Shown here: piece after piece, positions 19,032-27,852 of the stretch
Position numbering within the stretch: the first letter of the stretch is position 1
Layout: the number at the start of each line of letters is the position of its first letter
Virus record (IMG/VR): IMGVR_UViG_3300027770_000026
Coordinates: 186,001-250,000 of that record
Source of the DNA: a virus
Length of the DNA stretch: 64,000 nucleotides
Reading direction: 5' to 3' (one strand)
The notes under the pieces: generated by a model
Told to the model about the DNA's origin: nothing
What the model saw: only the letters and a program-made list of their open reading frames with translations
Database searches by the model: none
Made by a program: the position numbers and the translations under genes

Positions 19032-19261
19032 CCAATATAATTGAAAGGAAAAATAATAGTAAGTTCATCGTGTACGACGATAGCTATCTAAGTGAAAGCG
19101 ATTGCAAATATACTGTATTACTGTCTCACTTAAAGTTTTGGGTCAAGAACATTGATGAACTACAAGACTGGTTACAAGCGCACGACTGCACTAAGCAGGG
19201 TATGACTGTTAATATACCTGATGACGAACGCATGGTACTATTTGCACTGAGATGGTCATGA
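19028..19261 (+). CDS. Small protein, second tandem paralogue
   Basis: This is a 77-residue unknown protein. It starts on ATGA overlapping the preceding stop, with GAGG in the upstream gene's last codons as SD. The C-terminus VNIPDDERMVLFALRWS matches its neighbours in the LRW ending. A GTG at 19022 is possible but less likely. No domain recognised. Confidence 0.7.
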   Translation: MTNIIERKNNSKFIVYDDSYLSESDCKYTVLLSHLKFWVKNIDELQDWLQAHDCTKQGMTVNIPDDERMVLFALRWS

Positions 19262-19452
19262 CTAACATAGCCCGCTTATCTCCCGCCAAACGTACAGAAA
19301 TGGCTCGGTGGGCTTGCGAAATGGATTTGGAGTTTAGTATAGACATACTGTATCAAGGATGCAAAAAGTTTCATGATTCTAATGGATATCTAGACCTGTG
19401 GCTTATTCCCGATGAAAACAATTACTTAATATTTACATTGAGGTGGTCATGA
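19258..19452 (+). CDS. Small protein, third tandem paralogue
   Basis: This is a 64-residue unknown protein ending WLIPDENNYLIFTLRWS, closely parallel to the end of the preceding gene. It starts on an ATGA overlap and is followed by a membrane protein in the same overlapping arrangement. The N-terminal part differs from its neighbours, so only the C-terminal strand region is clearly conserved. Confidence 0.7.
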   Translation: MTNIARLSPAKRTEMARWACEMDLEFSIDILYQGCKKFHDSNGYLDLWLIPDENNYLIFTLRWS

Positions 19453-19694
19453 ATCAATATCTACGCCGCGCAATCAAGACTACGGACTTTTGGATTGAAT
19501 GGATCAGTACAGTCTTACTAGTAGTAGGTGTAGCATTGACTAGCTGGGACGTTACACCATGGAACTTGTGGTTGGGCTTGATTGCTAACGCTGCATGGAT
19601 CTATATAGGTGCTCGATGGCATCGATGGAGCCTAATGGTGGTCAGCATCGTAATTTGCAGTTTGTATGTAAGTGGATTAGTTCGCTACTATTAA
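19449..19694 (+). CDS. Small inner-membrane protein
   Basis: This is an 81-residue protein with hydrophobic stretches near residues 17-31, 38-53 and 60-78, so two or three transmembrane helices. Basic residues lie at the N-terminus and between helices 2 and 3. No enzymatic motif. It is last in the overlapping small-gene chain, and its stop overlaps the convergent kinase-like gene by 4 nt. A membrane or superinfection-related role is possible but unsupported. Confidence 0.7.
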   Translation: MNQYLRRAIKTTDFWIEWISTVLLVVGVALTSWDVTPWNLWLGLIANAAWIYIGARWHRWSLMVVSIVICSLYVSGLVRYY

Positions 19695-20344
19695 TAGGCT
19701 ATAAAGGGATCGGTTATCACAGGCACTAAGTTGCGGGACATTATGTTACTGCCGCCTATGTCCCACATAACTGCTGTTGATTTTTTCTTTTCCCCTTCAG
19801 GACTACGTTTACCGTAATATTTAAATAACTCTATCAAAGTTTGATAAAAGTTATACCACATACGCTTGACTTCTTCCGGACCTTGCAACATGGTCTTTGT
19901 TTCGCCACTTACAAGGAATTGATGACCTGGTTGTATTGTGCCCAACTCTAACCACGGCAAATCTAAATGATCAACTAAATCGTCAGCAATTCGTTCCATA
20001 CGCTTGTTAAGATGCTTGAGTAATTCCATCTCTATGTAGATGATGCTTTCGCCATTAATTTTCACACGCCGAGGTGAACTTAGAAATTTAGGTAAATGCG
20101 GATTGCTGGGATTACGTTGGCAAAACTTATAAAAGGTTAGAAAACCCAATGCGGCATTTGTTGGTGACTGACCGTATTCGTTTACAAATACTTTTAATAC
20201 CATAGTCTGTTCGGCATTAATGTAGACTCTTGCGTCAGAGCCGCTGTTGAGAAAACGAAATCCTTTTAACGCAGCCCATGCATCTATTTCGTCTATAGTA
20301 TCATCGTTAAACGGTGCTTCAGTGATGAATTCAACGACTCGCAC
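19691..20344 (-). CDS. Kinase-fold protein with N-terminal EFITE peptide
   Basis: Using the GTG at 20342-20344, which overlaps the upstream stop region, gives 217 residues starting (V/M)RVVEFITEAP. It has a kinase-like layout: a glycine-loop-like GSDARVY (35-41), VLKVF with K51, and a C-terminal WDIGGSNIM with D195 and N200, then VITDPF with D212, mimicking the catalytic-loop D...N and DFG aspartate. Substrate unknown. The N-terminal peptide matches that of the neighbouring protease gene and resembles T4 capsid-targeting sequences. The upstream in-frame ATG at 20380 would lie inside the neighbour and hide this match. Confidence 0.65.
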   Translation of the reverse strand: MRVVEFITEAPFNDDTIDEIDAWAALKGFRFLNSGSDARVYINAEQTMVLKVFVNEYGQSPTNAALGFLTFYKFCQRNPSNPHLPKFLSSPRRVKINGESIIYIEMELLKHLNKRMERIADDLVDHLDLPWLELGTIQPGHQFLVSGETKTMLQGPEEVKRMWYNFYQTLIELFKYYGKRSPEGEKKKSTAVMWDIGGSNIMSRNLVPVITDPFIAY

Positions 20345-20738
20345 GGCGTGACTCAAATATAGCAGGATTCTTCTTAGCATAGTCGCGCATGATCTGTCCT
20401 GCTAGACTATTAGCTTCATTTTCGTATTGACTACCAGTGACTCCATCGTTGGGCTGTAGTCCACCATCAACTGTGCGATCCTGACGTGCATGCACTAATT
20501 CGTGTGCAAGTGTACGCATGATATCAGCAGCATGACGGCCAGCAATGTTTACGCGAATATTTTTATCATCTAGGCTGTATCCGCCAAAGCTACCCTGAGC
20601 CACTGCATGCTTCTTACTATCAATTAGCACAATCTCAGGAGGATGATCTAATCCAATACACTTACACGCATACTCCACAAAACTATCAAGCTTGCTACGT
20701 ATGTCAGATGATTCAGTTATAAATTCTCTAGATCTCAT
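20331..20738 (-). CDS. Zinc metalloprotease-like protein (SprT-like HExxH) with N-terminal EFITE peptide
   Basis: This is a 135-residue protein with LAHELVHARQDR, an HExxH zinc site (H79, E80, H83), and a later acidic helix (QYENEANSLAGQIM) that could supply the third ligand. It starts MRSREFITES, nearly the same as its downstream neighbour. The size fits a minimal metalloprotease domain; SprT-like or another gluzincin cannot be separated by eye. It is first of a two-gene minus-strand unit, upstream of which lies the 618-nt hairpin-rich region. Confidence 0.7.
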   Translation of the reverse strand: MRSREFITESSDIRSKLDSFVEYACKCIGLDHPPEIVLIDSKKHAVAQGSFGGYSLDDKNIRVNIAGRHAADIMRTLAHELVHARQDRTVDGGLQPNDGVTGSQYENEANSLAGQIMRDYAKKNPAIFESRRASR

Positions 20739-21356
20739 TTGAATATTATCTCAGGGCTTGGCCAACTGCTAGTTGATCCGCATGCATTACTTATCTCAGT
20801 TACCATGATTGGCTTGCGCCAATCAGCTCTGCATTCGCTTTAAGTTCGCATTCGCTCACTTAAGCTCACTTGAGCAATTTGTACGTCTAGGATAATGTTA
20901 CTGTGTAAGAGTAAAAACTTTGTTACTGGGATACTTTTCCTAGATTCAGTCATACTTCGCCCTGGTCGGGACAAGGTATGACTAAACGAATTTTTCCTGA
21001 GTTCGTACGTCACTGTGTTCAGGAACAGTCCTATAGGACAGAGGCGGTTGCCCGATACCTCGTTCTTCCATACTTCGGCGATTAGCGCAACGGGACTTGT
21101 ATGTACTGAGACACAGAATTATACACACAAGCTGCGGGTGAATATCTCGTTCAATCAGAGCCGCATCATTCAAAGCTCAACTCGTCATGCCATCCCGTGC
21201 ATTTGCTAGATGCGTTCCACCTGCGGCCACCACGCGAGCAGGATCACCTCGGGATACGGATCGTTCCGCAACTGGGGCTATAAAATACAGTAATACTTAT
21301 AAGACCTTGCGTTTAACGTTAAATTTTACGGTATACTCGTTTCAGCTATATACTTG
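20739..21356. other. 618-nt hairpin-rich region without a convincing gene
   Basis: The short frames here on both strands have no ribosome-binding site and no recognisable domain. The region has several perfect inverted repeats: 20807-20824 (GATTGGC-TTGC-GCCAATC), 20948-20983 (AGTCATAC/GTATGACT, with an inner CCC/GGG), 21028-21039 (GTCCTATAGGAC), 21257-21268 (CGGA-TCGT-TCCG) and 21312-21323 (TTTAACGTTAAA). Base composition looks more GC-rich than nearby coding DNA. A structured RNA, a replication or packaging site, or the remains of a lost gene are all possible. Confidence 0.6.
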
Positions 21357-21779
21357 ATGTGGACATTTCAAGGACAGGAAGTAACGGATCTTCCCGACGA
21401 TATTGTGGGGTTTGTATACTGTATTACTAACCTAGCTAACGAGCGAATGTACATTGGCAAAAAGCTAGCTAAGTTTGCTAAAACTACCTACAAAACAGTT
21501 AAACTTAAGAACGGAAAGAAGAAACGCAAGAAGATACGGGGCAAAGTAGAAAGCGATTGGCGTGACTACTACGGGTCCAGTAATGAACTAACTCGCGATG
21601 TTGAAGCACTGGGCAAGGACAAGTTTGCCCGTGAGATACTGTTCTATTGCCACAGTAAAGCTGAATGCTCTTATGTAGAAGCCCGCGAACAGATCCAGCG
21701 ACGTGTGTTAGAAAGTGATCAGTTCTATAACGGGCATATACAAGTACGTGTGCATAAGAAACACATACGTAAATCTTAG
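21357..21779 (+). CDS. GIY-YIG family endonuclease-like protein
   Basis: This is a 140-residue protein with the GIY-YIG core: DIVGFVYCITN, then MYIGKK, a long basic insert (KNGKKKRKKIRGK), WRDYYGSS, and CSYVEAREQI with the likely metal-binding Glu. This family is common in T4-like phages as Seg-type or stand-alone nucleases. The ATG at 21357 follows a TTG that could also be read. A -10-like TATACT is upstream but the -35 is poor. It lies beside a large non-coding region and converges on the gp51-like gene with a 4-nt overlap. Confidence 0.8.
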   Translation: MWTFQGQEVTDLPDDIVGFVYCITNLANERMYIGKKLAKFAKTTYKTVKLKNGKKKRKKIRGKVESDWRDYYGSSNELTRDVEALGKDKFAREILFYCHSKAECSYVEAREQIQRRVLESDQFYNGHIQVRVHKKHIRKS

Positions 21780-22066
21780 AAGAACGGTAGTCCGGACTTC
21801 TTGGTAGTTTCCAAGTTTTCTTTGTAAATCTCCGCAATAATATTACGATCGTCGTAACTTAGCATTAGTGCTTGATCTAGTGAGATCGCGCCGCGCATGC
21901 TCCAAGCTAACTTATAACAATCTTCCCTAATCTTGAGACAGTCTTTTTGATATGCATCGCAAAGCTCCTCAATTTCCTCAACTGTTAGTTGCTGGAGCCT
22001 CGAGCGAAAAAATTGGTAGCGTCGAACTCCAGTTCCTGCTTCCACTTGTGTTGGCATTCCTGACAT
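21776..22066 (-). CDS. gp51: Baseplate hub assembly protein gp51-like
   Basis: This is up to 96 residues, with a helical core (TVEEIEELCDAYQKDCLKI) and the C-terminal pattern LAWSMRGAISLDQALML, ending ENLETTKKSGLPFF, which I associate with gp51-like proteins of marine T4-like phages. It follows the gp26-like gene as in T4 (26-51). The chosen ATG would overlap gp26 by 82 nt; a shorter start inside the overlap is possible but no SD decides it. Confidence 0.6.
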   Translation of the reverse strand: MSGMPTQVEAGTGVRRYQFFRSRLQQLTVEEIEELCDAYQKDCLKIREDCYKLAWSMRGAISLDQALMLSYDDRNIIAEIYKENLETTKKSGLPFF

Positions 22067-22839
22067 TCAACTTGGATTGGAGCCAGACTAAAGCTTTCCT
22101 TGTTGTTTGTGATACACTTGTTAATGCTGTCAAACACATCGCTGCTGGTATTTTGTATGAAGTCTTCAATCATTGATCGATCGGTAACTTGTGTACCATC
22201 GGGTGTTTGGATACATGCAATGCTGTCCAGTACAATTTCCAACGTTAGTGAAGTTAGCTTCTTAAATCCTTCGCTAAACTTTTTAATTTTGGTTGCTTCG
22301 TCTAGACTACTTTGCTGAATTTCCTGTAGTAGACGCTGTTCTTCAAATGTTCTGTACTGTTTGTTATTCAGCTGACGGTATGTCATGGGTTTGAGCACAA
22401 TGGTTAGCTCGTTTGCGTGAATGTAATCGTTCCACACTCTGTGCAGCGTTTGTGCTTGTGCTTCCTTAAGGTCCAGCTGATAATTGTTAACAGCTTTACA
22501 CTGCGGGCAATCAGGGCTAACGTCCATCATGCTACCGTATGTTGCAATTCGTATGGCAATTAACAAGGTGTCGAGGTCTACACTGGGAATATTCCATGCA
22601 TTTTTGATGGCAGGAACACAGCTTTGGATAATATCCACAGTGCCCTGTCCGTTTAGCAGTGCGTCTGGCGTTTTAAGCGAAATCTCATCTTTTGCTGTCA
22701 TGGGCATGATGCCAACTTCGCCCGTTGCGGGCCAATCAATGCTGCCGGGTTCGTACCATCTGCCTCCACTAGGCAAGGGAGTATAGTACTTAGCCTGTCT
22801 AAAATATGAACTCAGCGGGTTATTTTTAATTTCTGACAT
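21985..22839 (-). CDS. gp26: Baseplate hub protein gp26-like with two CxxC knuckles
   Basis: This is a 284-residue protein of the T4 baseplate gp26 family: NPLSSYFRQAKYYTPLPSGG, then GIMPMTAKDEISLKTPDALL and TVDIIQSCVPAIKNAW. It has CPQC after DVSPD and CQEC near the C-terminus, suggesting one zinc site made from two CxxC pairs. I chose the ATG at 22837-22839 (GGAAG upstream) rather than a TTG at 22890 that would overlap the divergent late promoter. It lies divergent from the tape measure gene. Confidence 0.75.
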   Translation of the reverse strand: MSEIKNNPLSSYFRQAKYYTPLPSGGRWYEPGSIDWPATGEVGIMPMTAKDEISLKTPDALLNGQGTVDIIQSCVPAIKNAWNIPSVDLDTLLIAIRIATYGSMMDVSPDCPQCKAVNNYQLDLKEAQAQTLHRVWNDYIHANELTIVLKPMTYRQLNNKQYRTFEEQRLLQEIQQSSLDEATKIKKFSEGFKKLTSLTLEIVLDSIACIQTPDGTQVTDRSMIEDFIQNTSSDVFDSINKCITNNKESFSLAPIQVECQECQHKWKQELEFDATNFFARGSSN

Positions 22840-22877
22840 TGAATTGCTTCCGTTTAAAAAACCGGTTTCATAACCGT

Positions 22878-22885
22878 TATAAATA
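22878..22885 (+). promoter_or_regulatory. T4-type late promoter for the tape measure/head block
   Basis: TATAAATA, exact to the consensus, 23 nt before the ATG at 22909. Confidence 0.8.
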
Positions 22886-22908
22886 CACAACTATATATCT
22901 ACCACACT

Positions 22909-25761
22909 ATGGCTAACTCAATAAACATTAACGGCACAGAATACAGGATAGAAGGCGACGACCTCGCTACTGAGGCAACCCTACGAAGTTTAGTTGCTGC
23001 AATGAATCGTCTGGCTAGTGCAAGTGCCCGCAGCGGGGGAGGTAGTAGCAATGCCGGTGGCGGAGCTGCAGATGCCGGCGCCGCACTAAATCAAGGACTC
23101 GATGAAGTTGCAGGTAACCTAGATGATATGAGCGGATCTGTGATTCGAATGAATACTCAAAATAATGAGATTATACGATTACAGGGCGGAACTGCTAAGG
23201 GATTTAATATATTAGGCGGTGCAGCTAAGGCATTAGGCGGCGCGTTTAAGCTAGTCCAAGGCGCATTCATGATTGGCGTTGCTATCGTTAGTGCAGCATT
23301 TGGTGCAGTTGACAAGATGGCAGATACTGTTAAAGAGATGAATGCGTCTGGTATCAGATTTCAAGGTGGATTTGCCGAACTAGCAGCCGCTGCAGGATCT
23401 GCAGGTTTAAGTGTAGAAGAACTTGGACGATTAATGACGCAGAATCATGCTGCGGTTGCTCGTTTTGGCGGCGGCAATATGAATGAAGGAGCTAAAAGAT
23501 TAACAGCATTTAGTCGAGAATTGGTATTTGGCAAAGCTAAGTTAGCAGGATTGGGCATTGGAGTTAGCGAAGCAGCGCAATATCTTGCCGACTATGCTGA
23601 TATCCAACAGAACTTAACACACCAAGATATTACTCGAGCACGTGCCGGAGAAACTGCAGCAGATGTTCAAAAGAGAGTAACAGCAAGTACTGCCGATTAT
23701 GTTTCGGACTTAGACTCCCTTGCAAGATCCACAGGTAAGACCAGAGAAGAAATGAATAAGATGATGGCAGATTTTGCAAAGAATCCAGATTTTACTGCTA
23801 CCCTTGATATGCTTGGTTTAGCAGGCGAAGAAAAAAATAGTGTAATGAAATTTGCCACAATGTTACAAGGTTTACCAGGAGGCGAAACATTAGTAAGTGC
23901 TTTTGGTGATTTATTACAGTTTGGTACTATGACAGGCGATACTGCTGCAGCATTTGCAACAGTAGGTCCGCAACTTCAAAACACATTCACTGGAATTGCA
24001 GATAAATTGAAATCTGGTGCAATAACAGAAGAACAAGCTCGCGACGAAATGGCAAATGCTATGGGAGACAACGCCGAGCAAATATCTAAGACACTTGGTG
24101 CTATTCCACAAGCACAACGTACTCAGGCACAAAAAGATTTACTCATGGCAGCAAATGCGGCCAAAGCAAACAAGGCTGCAAGAGAAGGCGAAGTTATAGA
24201 GTTTATGAAGACAGCAGCGGGCAGAAATAAAACATTTGCCGAAGCAGAAAAAGCAATGAACGATCAGCGCAGTGCAGAGCTAGAGTCACAAAAGCAATTA
24301 CAAGATATCAAGACTAAGTTTGGCGGCATGTTTGAAAGTTTGATACTAAAGATATTTGGCAGCAAGGTCTTTCTGACGTTGTTTGATAAAATTACAACAG
24401 GATTTCAAACTCTCGCAGATTTTATCTATTCCGCAATAAAGAAAGTGGATCCTTATATTGCAAAGTTTGATACAGTAGTAATGCCTATTGTAAACAAGAT
24501 GATAAAATTCTTCTCGGACGTATTTGGCAAAGTATCTGAAATTTTAGGAAAAATTGATATCACTAGTGCATTAAGCATACTTGGTGAAATTTTTGATCAG
24601 ATATTAACGTTCGCTAACACTGTAGTTAATGCTATTGACTTTAAGATGATTGGAGACATATTTACACAGGTATTTGGAACAGTATCTGATGTTCTTCAGA
24701 ATTTATGGGGAAGAGTTAAAGATATATTCTCAAAACAAGAAGGCGGTATGGGCGGAACTCTTGCCAAATTGGGCGAAGCTCTTGGTAAGATTGTCAATGC
24801 ACTGGGTAAGGTCATTAAAGTAGTAGTCAAAGTATTTAAACTTCTGTATGATTGGGTATTACAACCCATTATGGACATACTTGGACCAATCATTGGAACT
24901 ATTGTGAACGCCCTTGTTGGAGTAATTGATATATTCGGAAGTCTTGCAGACTACTGGACAACGCTCATTGATTTCTTTATGGGCGATGCATCGTTCTCGG
25001 AAGTCTTTGACAAATTTATGGCTGTATGGACAAGTATTGGAAATTATCTGATAAACGGATTGAAAGATTGGGGCAAAATGTTAATGAGTCCGTTTGTTTC
25101 AATATACAATCATTGGGTACGAATATTCAACACTGTTGGCGACTTTGTTAAAAATGTATTTGGCGGGTTTGATATTGGGGTAATATTGACTAAGGTAACA
25201 GATTCTATCAAGAATGTATTTGCCGGCATCGCCAAATGGTGGAAAGAATTCTCATTCATGGATATGTTGAACTCCATTACTGATGCGATCAAGGGACTGT
25301 TTAGCAGTATTGGCAATTACATCAAGGACAAGTTAAATCCTCTCAATTGGTTTAAGAAAGATAAAAAGGGCGCAGCAGCAGCACCGCCACCAAAAGATCT
25401 TTCTAAATCTACTATTCCGGCAGAAATTAATACAATACCTGAAGGGCAGCGCACACCTATTCAGAACCGAATACTAGAAGTACAAAAAAATCCAATGGCG
25501 ATGCTCAAACCTTTGCCAGCTGCACCAACAACTCCTGCAGCAACAGGCGCACCTGCAGCCGCTACAGCGTTAGCGAAACCAGCAGCTGGCGTAGGGAAAG
25601 TAGTAAATACAGATGACTTAGTAAAAAAGATATCTGCTCAAATTGATATGATGACTCAGGTGTTAATGGCGATAGAAAAACAAGGCGAGGAGAAACCAGG
25701 TATGGTATCTGGTGCATTTTCCTCGCTGACAAAGAAAGCTGCGGCTCTCGGACTTCCTTAA
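22909..25761 (+). CDS. Tail tape measure-like protein (gp29 position)
   Basis: This is a 950-residue protein with a Gly/Ala-rich N-terminal part, long amphipathic helices, and hydrophobic stretches near residues 110-130 and 650-690 (KLLYDWVLQPIMDILGPIIG), followed by a Pro/Ala-rich tail. Length, helical character and membrane-like segments fit a tape measure that sets tail length and may enter the host membrane. It lies downstream of gp26/gp51-type genes (opposite strand) and directly before gp20. A large hub or pilot protein is the alternative. Confidence 0.6.
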   Translation: MANSININGTEYRIEGDDLATEATLRSLVAAMNRLASASARSGGGSSNAGGGAADAGAALNQGLDEVAGNLDDMSGSVIRMNTQNNEIIRLQGGTAKGFNILGGAAKALGGAFKLVQGAFMIGVAIVSAAFGAVDKMADTVKEMNASGIRFQGGFAELAAAAGSAGLSVEELGRLMTQNHAAVARFGGGNMNEGAKRLTAFSRELVFGKAKLAGLGIGVSEAAQYLADYADIQQNLTHQDITRARAGETAADVQKRVTASTADYVSDLDSLARSTGKTREEMNKMMADFAKNPDFTATLDMLGLAGEEKNSVMKFATMLQGLPGGETLVSAFGDLLQFGTMTGDTAAAFATVGPQLQNTFTGIADKLKSGAITEEQARDEMANAMGDNAEQISKTLGAIPQAQRTQAQKDLLMAANAAKANKAAREGEVIEFMKTAAGRNKTFAEAEKAMNDQRSAELESQKQLQDIKTKFGGMFESLILKIFGSKVFLTLFDKITTGFQTLADFIYSAIKKVDPYIAKFDTVVMPIVNKMIKFFSDVFGKVSEILGKIDITSALSILGEIFDQILTFANTVVNAIDFKMIGDIFTQVFGTVSDVLQNLWGRVKDIFSKQEGGMGGTLAKLGEALGKIVNALGKVIKVVVKVFKLLYDWVLQPIMDILGPIIGTIVNALVGVIDIFGSLADYWTTLIDFFMGDASFSEVFDKFMAVWTSIGNYLINGLKDWGKMLMSPFVSIYNHWVRIFNTVGDFVKNVFGGFDIGVILTKVTDSIKNVFAGIAKWWKEFSFMDMLNSITDAIKGLFSSIGNYIKDKLNPLNWFKKDKKGAAAAPPPKDLSKSTIPAEINTIPEGQRTPIQNRILEVQKNPMAMLKPLPAAPTTPAATGAPAAATALAKPAAGVGKVVNTDDLVKKISAQIDMMTQVLMAIEKQGEEKPGMVSGAFSSLTKKAAALGLP

Positions 25762-25772
25762 AGGGTATATAA

Positions 25773-27503
25773 ATGAGTAGTTGGCGTAAACATTTTAACG
25801 TATATCAAGACCCAAACAAGGGCAATAACAGTCCTATCTCGGGCAAAAAGACCACTACTCCCAGTGTAATGAGTCGCAAGAACTTTAACACGTTCCTACC
25901 TGAAGTATACAGTGGACAAAGTAATCGTGTTGATCGGTACTATCAATACGAGATCATGGACCAAGATCCTGAAGTTAACAGCGCACTGGATATCATTGCA
26001 GAGTTTTGCACAGAAGTAAACCCAGACAACGGCACACAGTTCAACTTTCACTTTCTAGAACAGCCAACAGACGTTGAAGTTAAGATTCTCAAGCAAGCAC
26101 TGGTAAGTTGGTACAGACTCAATGAACTGGATCGCAGAATATTCCGCTTGTTCAGAAACGTGATCAAGTACGGCGATGCGTTCTTTATCCGTGACCCCGA
26201 GAACAACAAGCTGTATCACTGCGATGCACGTAATGTTGACAAGGTAATTGTCAACGAAGCAGAAGGTAAGAAGCCCGAGCAGTATGTTGTTCGTGACATT
26301 AACCTAAACTTGCAGTCATTGACCACAACACAACTATTACCCAACAACACCAGCAATACAAGTTATACACAAACACCTGCAATACTAGGCGCAACCTCCC
26401 CAAGAGGCAACAACTATAATTTCAGCGCAGGTGGTAGTAATGGTGGTAGATTCAGCAATACACAAAGTCAGATGGCTGTTGCCGCAGAGCACGTTGTACA
26501 TCTGAGCTTAAACGAAGGTCTCGACGCAGCATGGCCATTTGGTTATAGTATTCTAGAGAATGTATTCAAGACGTTCAAACAGAAAGAACTAATCGAAGAT
26601 GCTATCATTATCTATCGCGTACAACGTGCGCCAGAACGTCGTGTGTTCAAGATTGACACAGGCAATCTGCCCAGCCACTTAGCCATGCAGTTCCTAGAGC
26701 GTGTTAAGAACGAAATTTATCAGCGTCGTATTCCTAGTCAGACAGGTGGCGGTAGCAACATAAGTGACGCTACCTATAACCCAATTAGCATGAATGAAGA
26801 CTTCTTCTTTGCTGTTAATAGTGATGGCAAGGGAAGTGACGTTACTACATTGCCGGGCGGCGAGAATCTAGGTCAAATTGATGACCTCAAGTTCTTTACT
26901 AACAAGCTGTTCCGCGCATTGCGTATTCCTAGCAGCTACATGCCTACGGGACCAGACGATAGTGCTGCAACTTACAATGACGGACGTGTGGGTACATCAC
27001 TAATTCAAGAACTGCGTTTTAACAAGTATTGCATGCGTTTGCAAAGCTTAATTGTGCCGCAGCTGGACCTAGACTTTAAGATTTACCTTAAGAAGCGTGG
27101 TATTAATATTGATACCAGTATGTTTGAATTGAAGTTTACCGAGCCACAGAACTTTAGTCAGTTTAAGACTGTGGATGTGGATAGCAACCGTATCAATAAC
27201 TTTAATCAGATGGCACAGTTGCCCTTTATTGCTAAACGTTGGGCAATGGGACGGTACTTGGGCTTAAGCGAACAAGAAATTGTGGATAACGAAACACAAT
27301 GGAAGAAAGAAAACGCGCAGGCTGAAGCAGAAACTAGCGGTTCAGATCTACGTAACGTAGGTGTTACCCCAGGTGGCATGGAAGCAGATATGGGTGCAGT
27401 GGATCAGGCTATGGCAGGCCCACCGGGCGGCGAAGCCCCCCCAGAAGGTGCACCAACTGCACCAGGAGGCGAAATGCCCCCGGGAGGAGAACCTGGAATT
27501 TAA
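25773..27503 (+). CDS. gp20: Portal vertex protein gp20
   Basis: This is a 576-residue T4-type portal (T4 524). Characteristic blocks are RYYQYEIMDQDPEVNSALDI, IRDPENNKLYHCDARNVDKV, VYRVQRAPERRVFKID (read here as IYRVQRAPERRVF), and GEDFFF-like MNEDFFFAVNSDGKG. The portal forms the dodecameric DNA channel and nucleates head assembly. The C-terminus is a Pro/Gly-rich tail (PPGGEAPPEGAP) longer than usual. It is followed by core, protease, scaffold and capsid genes in T4 order. Confidence 0.95.
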   Translation: MSSWRKHFNVYQDPNKGNNSPISGKKTTTPSVMSRKNFNTFLPEVYSGQSNRVDRYYQYEIMDQDPEVNSALDIIAEFCTEVNPDNGTQFNFHFLEQPTDVEVKILKQALVSWYRLNELDRRIFRLFRNVIKYGDAFFIRDPENNKLYHCDARNVDKVIVNEAEGKKPEQYVVRDINLNLQSLTTTQLLPNNTSNTSYTQTPAILGATSPRGNNYNFSAGGSNGGRFSNTQSQMAVAAEHVVHLSLNEGLDAAWPFGYSILENVFKTFKQKELIEDAIIIYRVQRAPERRVFKIDTGNLPSHLAMQFLERVKNEIYQRRIPSQTGGGSNISDATYNPISMNEDFFFAVNSDGKGSDVTTLPGGENLGQIDDLKFFTNKLFRALRIPSSYMPTGPDDSAATYNDGRVGTSLIQELRFNKYCMRLQSLIVPQLDLDFKIYLKKRGINIDTSMFELKFTEPQNFSQFKTVDVDSNRINNFNQMAQLPFIAKRWAMGRYLGLSEQEIVDNETQWKKENAQAEAETSGSDLRNVGVTPGGMEADMGAVDQAMAGPPGGEAPPEGAPTAPGGEMPPGGEPGI

Positions 27504-27536
27504 TCAAATTGATTAAATACAGCGTGAGGAAATTGT

Positions 27537-27767
27537 ATGCATTTACGTGACTTAATGGAAAATACCGAGAAAGTACCCGATCAGAGGTATGATGCTAAGG
27601 ATGACGAAAGTGTACAGCGTCCAGACGATACACGCAAGATACGTCTCACACTGGAACAAATAAACAAGTTACGTCGAATGCAAGAAGTTCGTAAAATGGA
27701 ACAGAAAAAACAAGAAGATTTCTTTAAGACCATTTACGGCGCACCACCTGCAGCACCTGCGGGTTAA
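27537..27767 (+). CDS. Small conserved head-locus protein (gp67 position)
   Basis: This is a 76-residue, very charged protein (DDTRKIRLTLEQINKLRRMQEVRKMEQKKQEDF) with a predicted helix and a short Ala/Pro C-terminus. It occupies the place between portal and prohead core where T4 has gp67. I recall a similar small protein in marine T4-like phages, but no function. GAGGAAATT precedes the ATG. A terminator follows immediately. Confidence 0.7.
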   Translation: MHLRDLMENTEKVPDQRYDAKDDESVQRPDDTRKIRLTLEQINKLRRMQEVRKMEQKKQEDFFKTIYGAPPAAPAG

Positions 27768-27776
27768 AAAAATACC

Positions 27777-27804
27777 AAAAAACCGGCCGTTTGAGCCGGT
27801 TTTT
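27777..27804 (+). terminator. Rho-independent terminator after gp20 unit
   Basis: Stem AAAAACCGGC/GCCGGTTTTT with loop CGTTTGA, followed by a T-rich stretch. It separates the portal unit from the prohead core genes. Confidence 0.8.
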
Positions 27805-27852
27805 CTATTCTTTTGATAACTAATTACACACTTAGCTAAGGAGATTTTAAAC

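Noticed and set aside
20979-21086. Frame MTKRIFPEFVRHC... resembling the start of an IS3-type OrfA
   Set aside because: Stops after about 35 residues, no further transposase motifs or terminal repeats seen; probably chance in a structured region.
21100-21270. Possible tRNA or tmRNA in the non-coding region
   Set aside because: No proper T-loop/acceptor pair found on either strand.
25768-25775. TATAAATG as late promoter of gp20
   Set aside because: It overlaps the gp20 start codon, so cannot drive that gene as usual.
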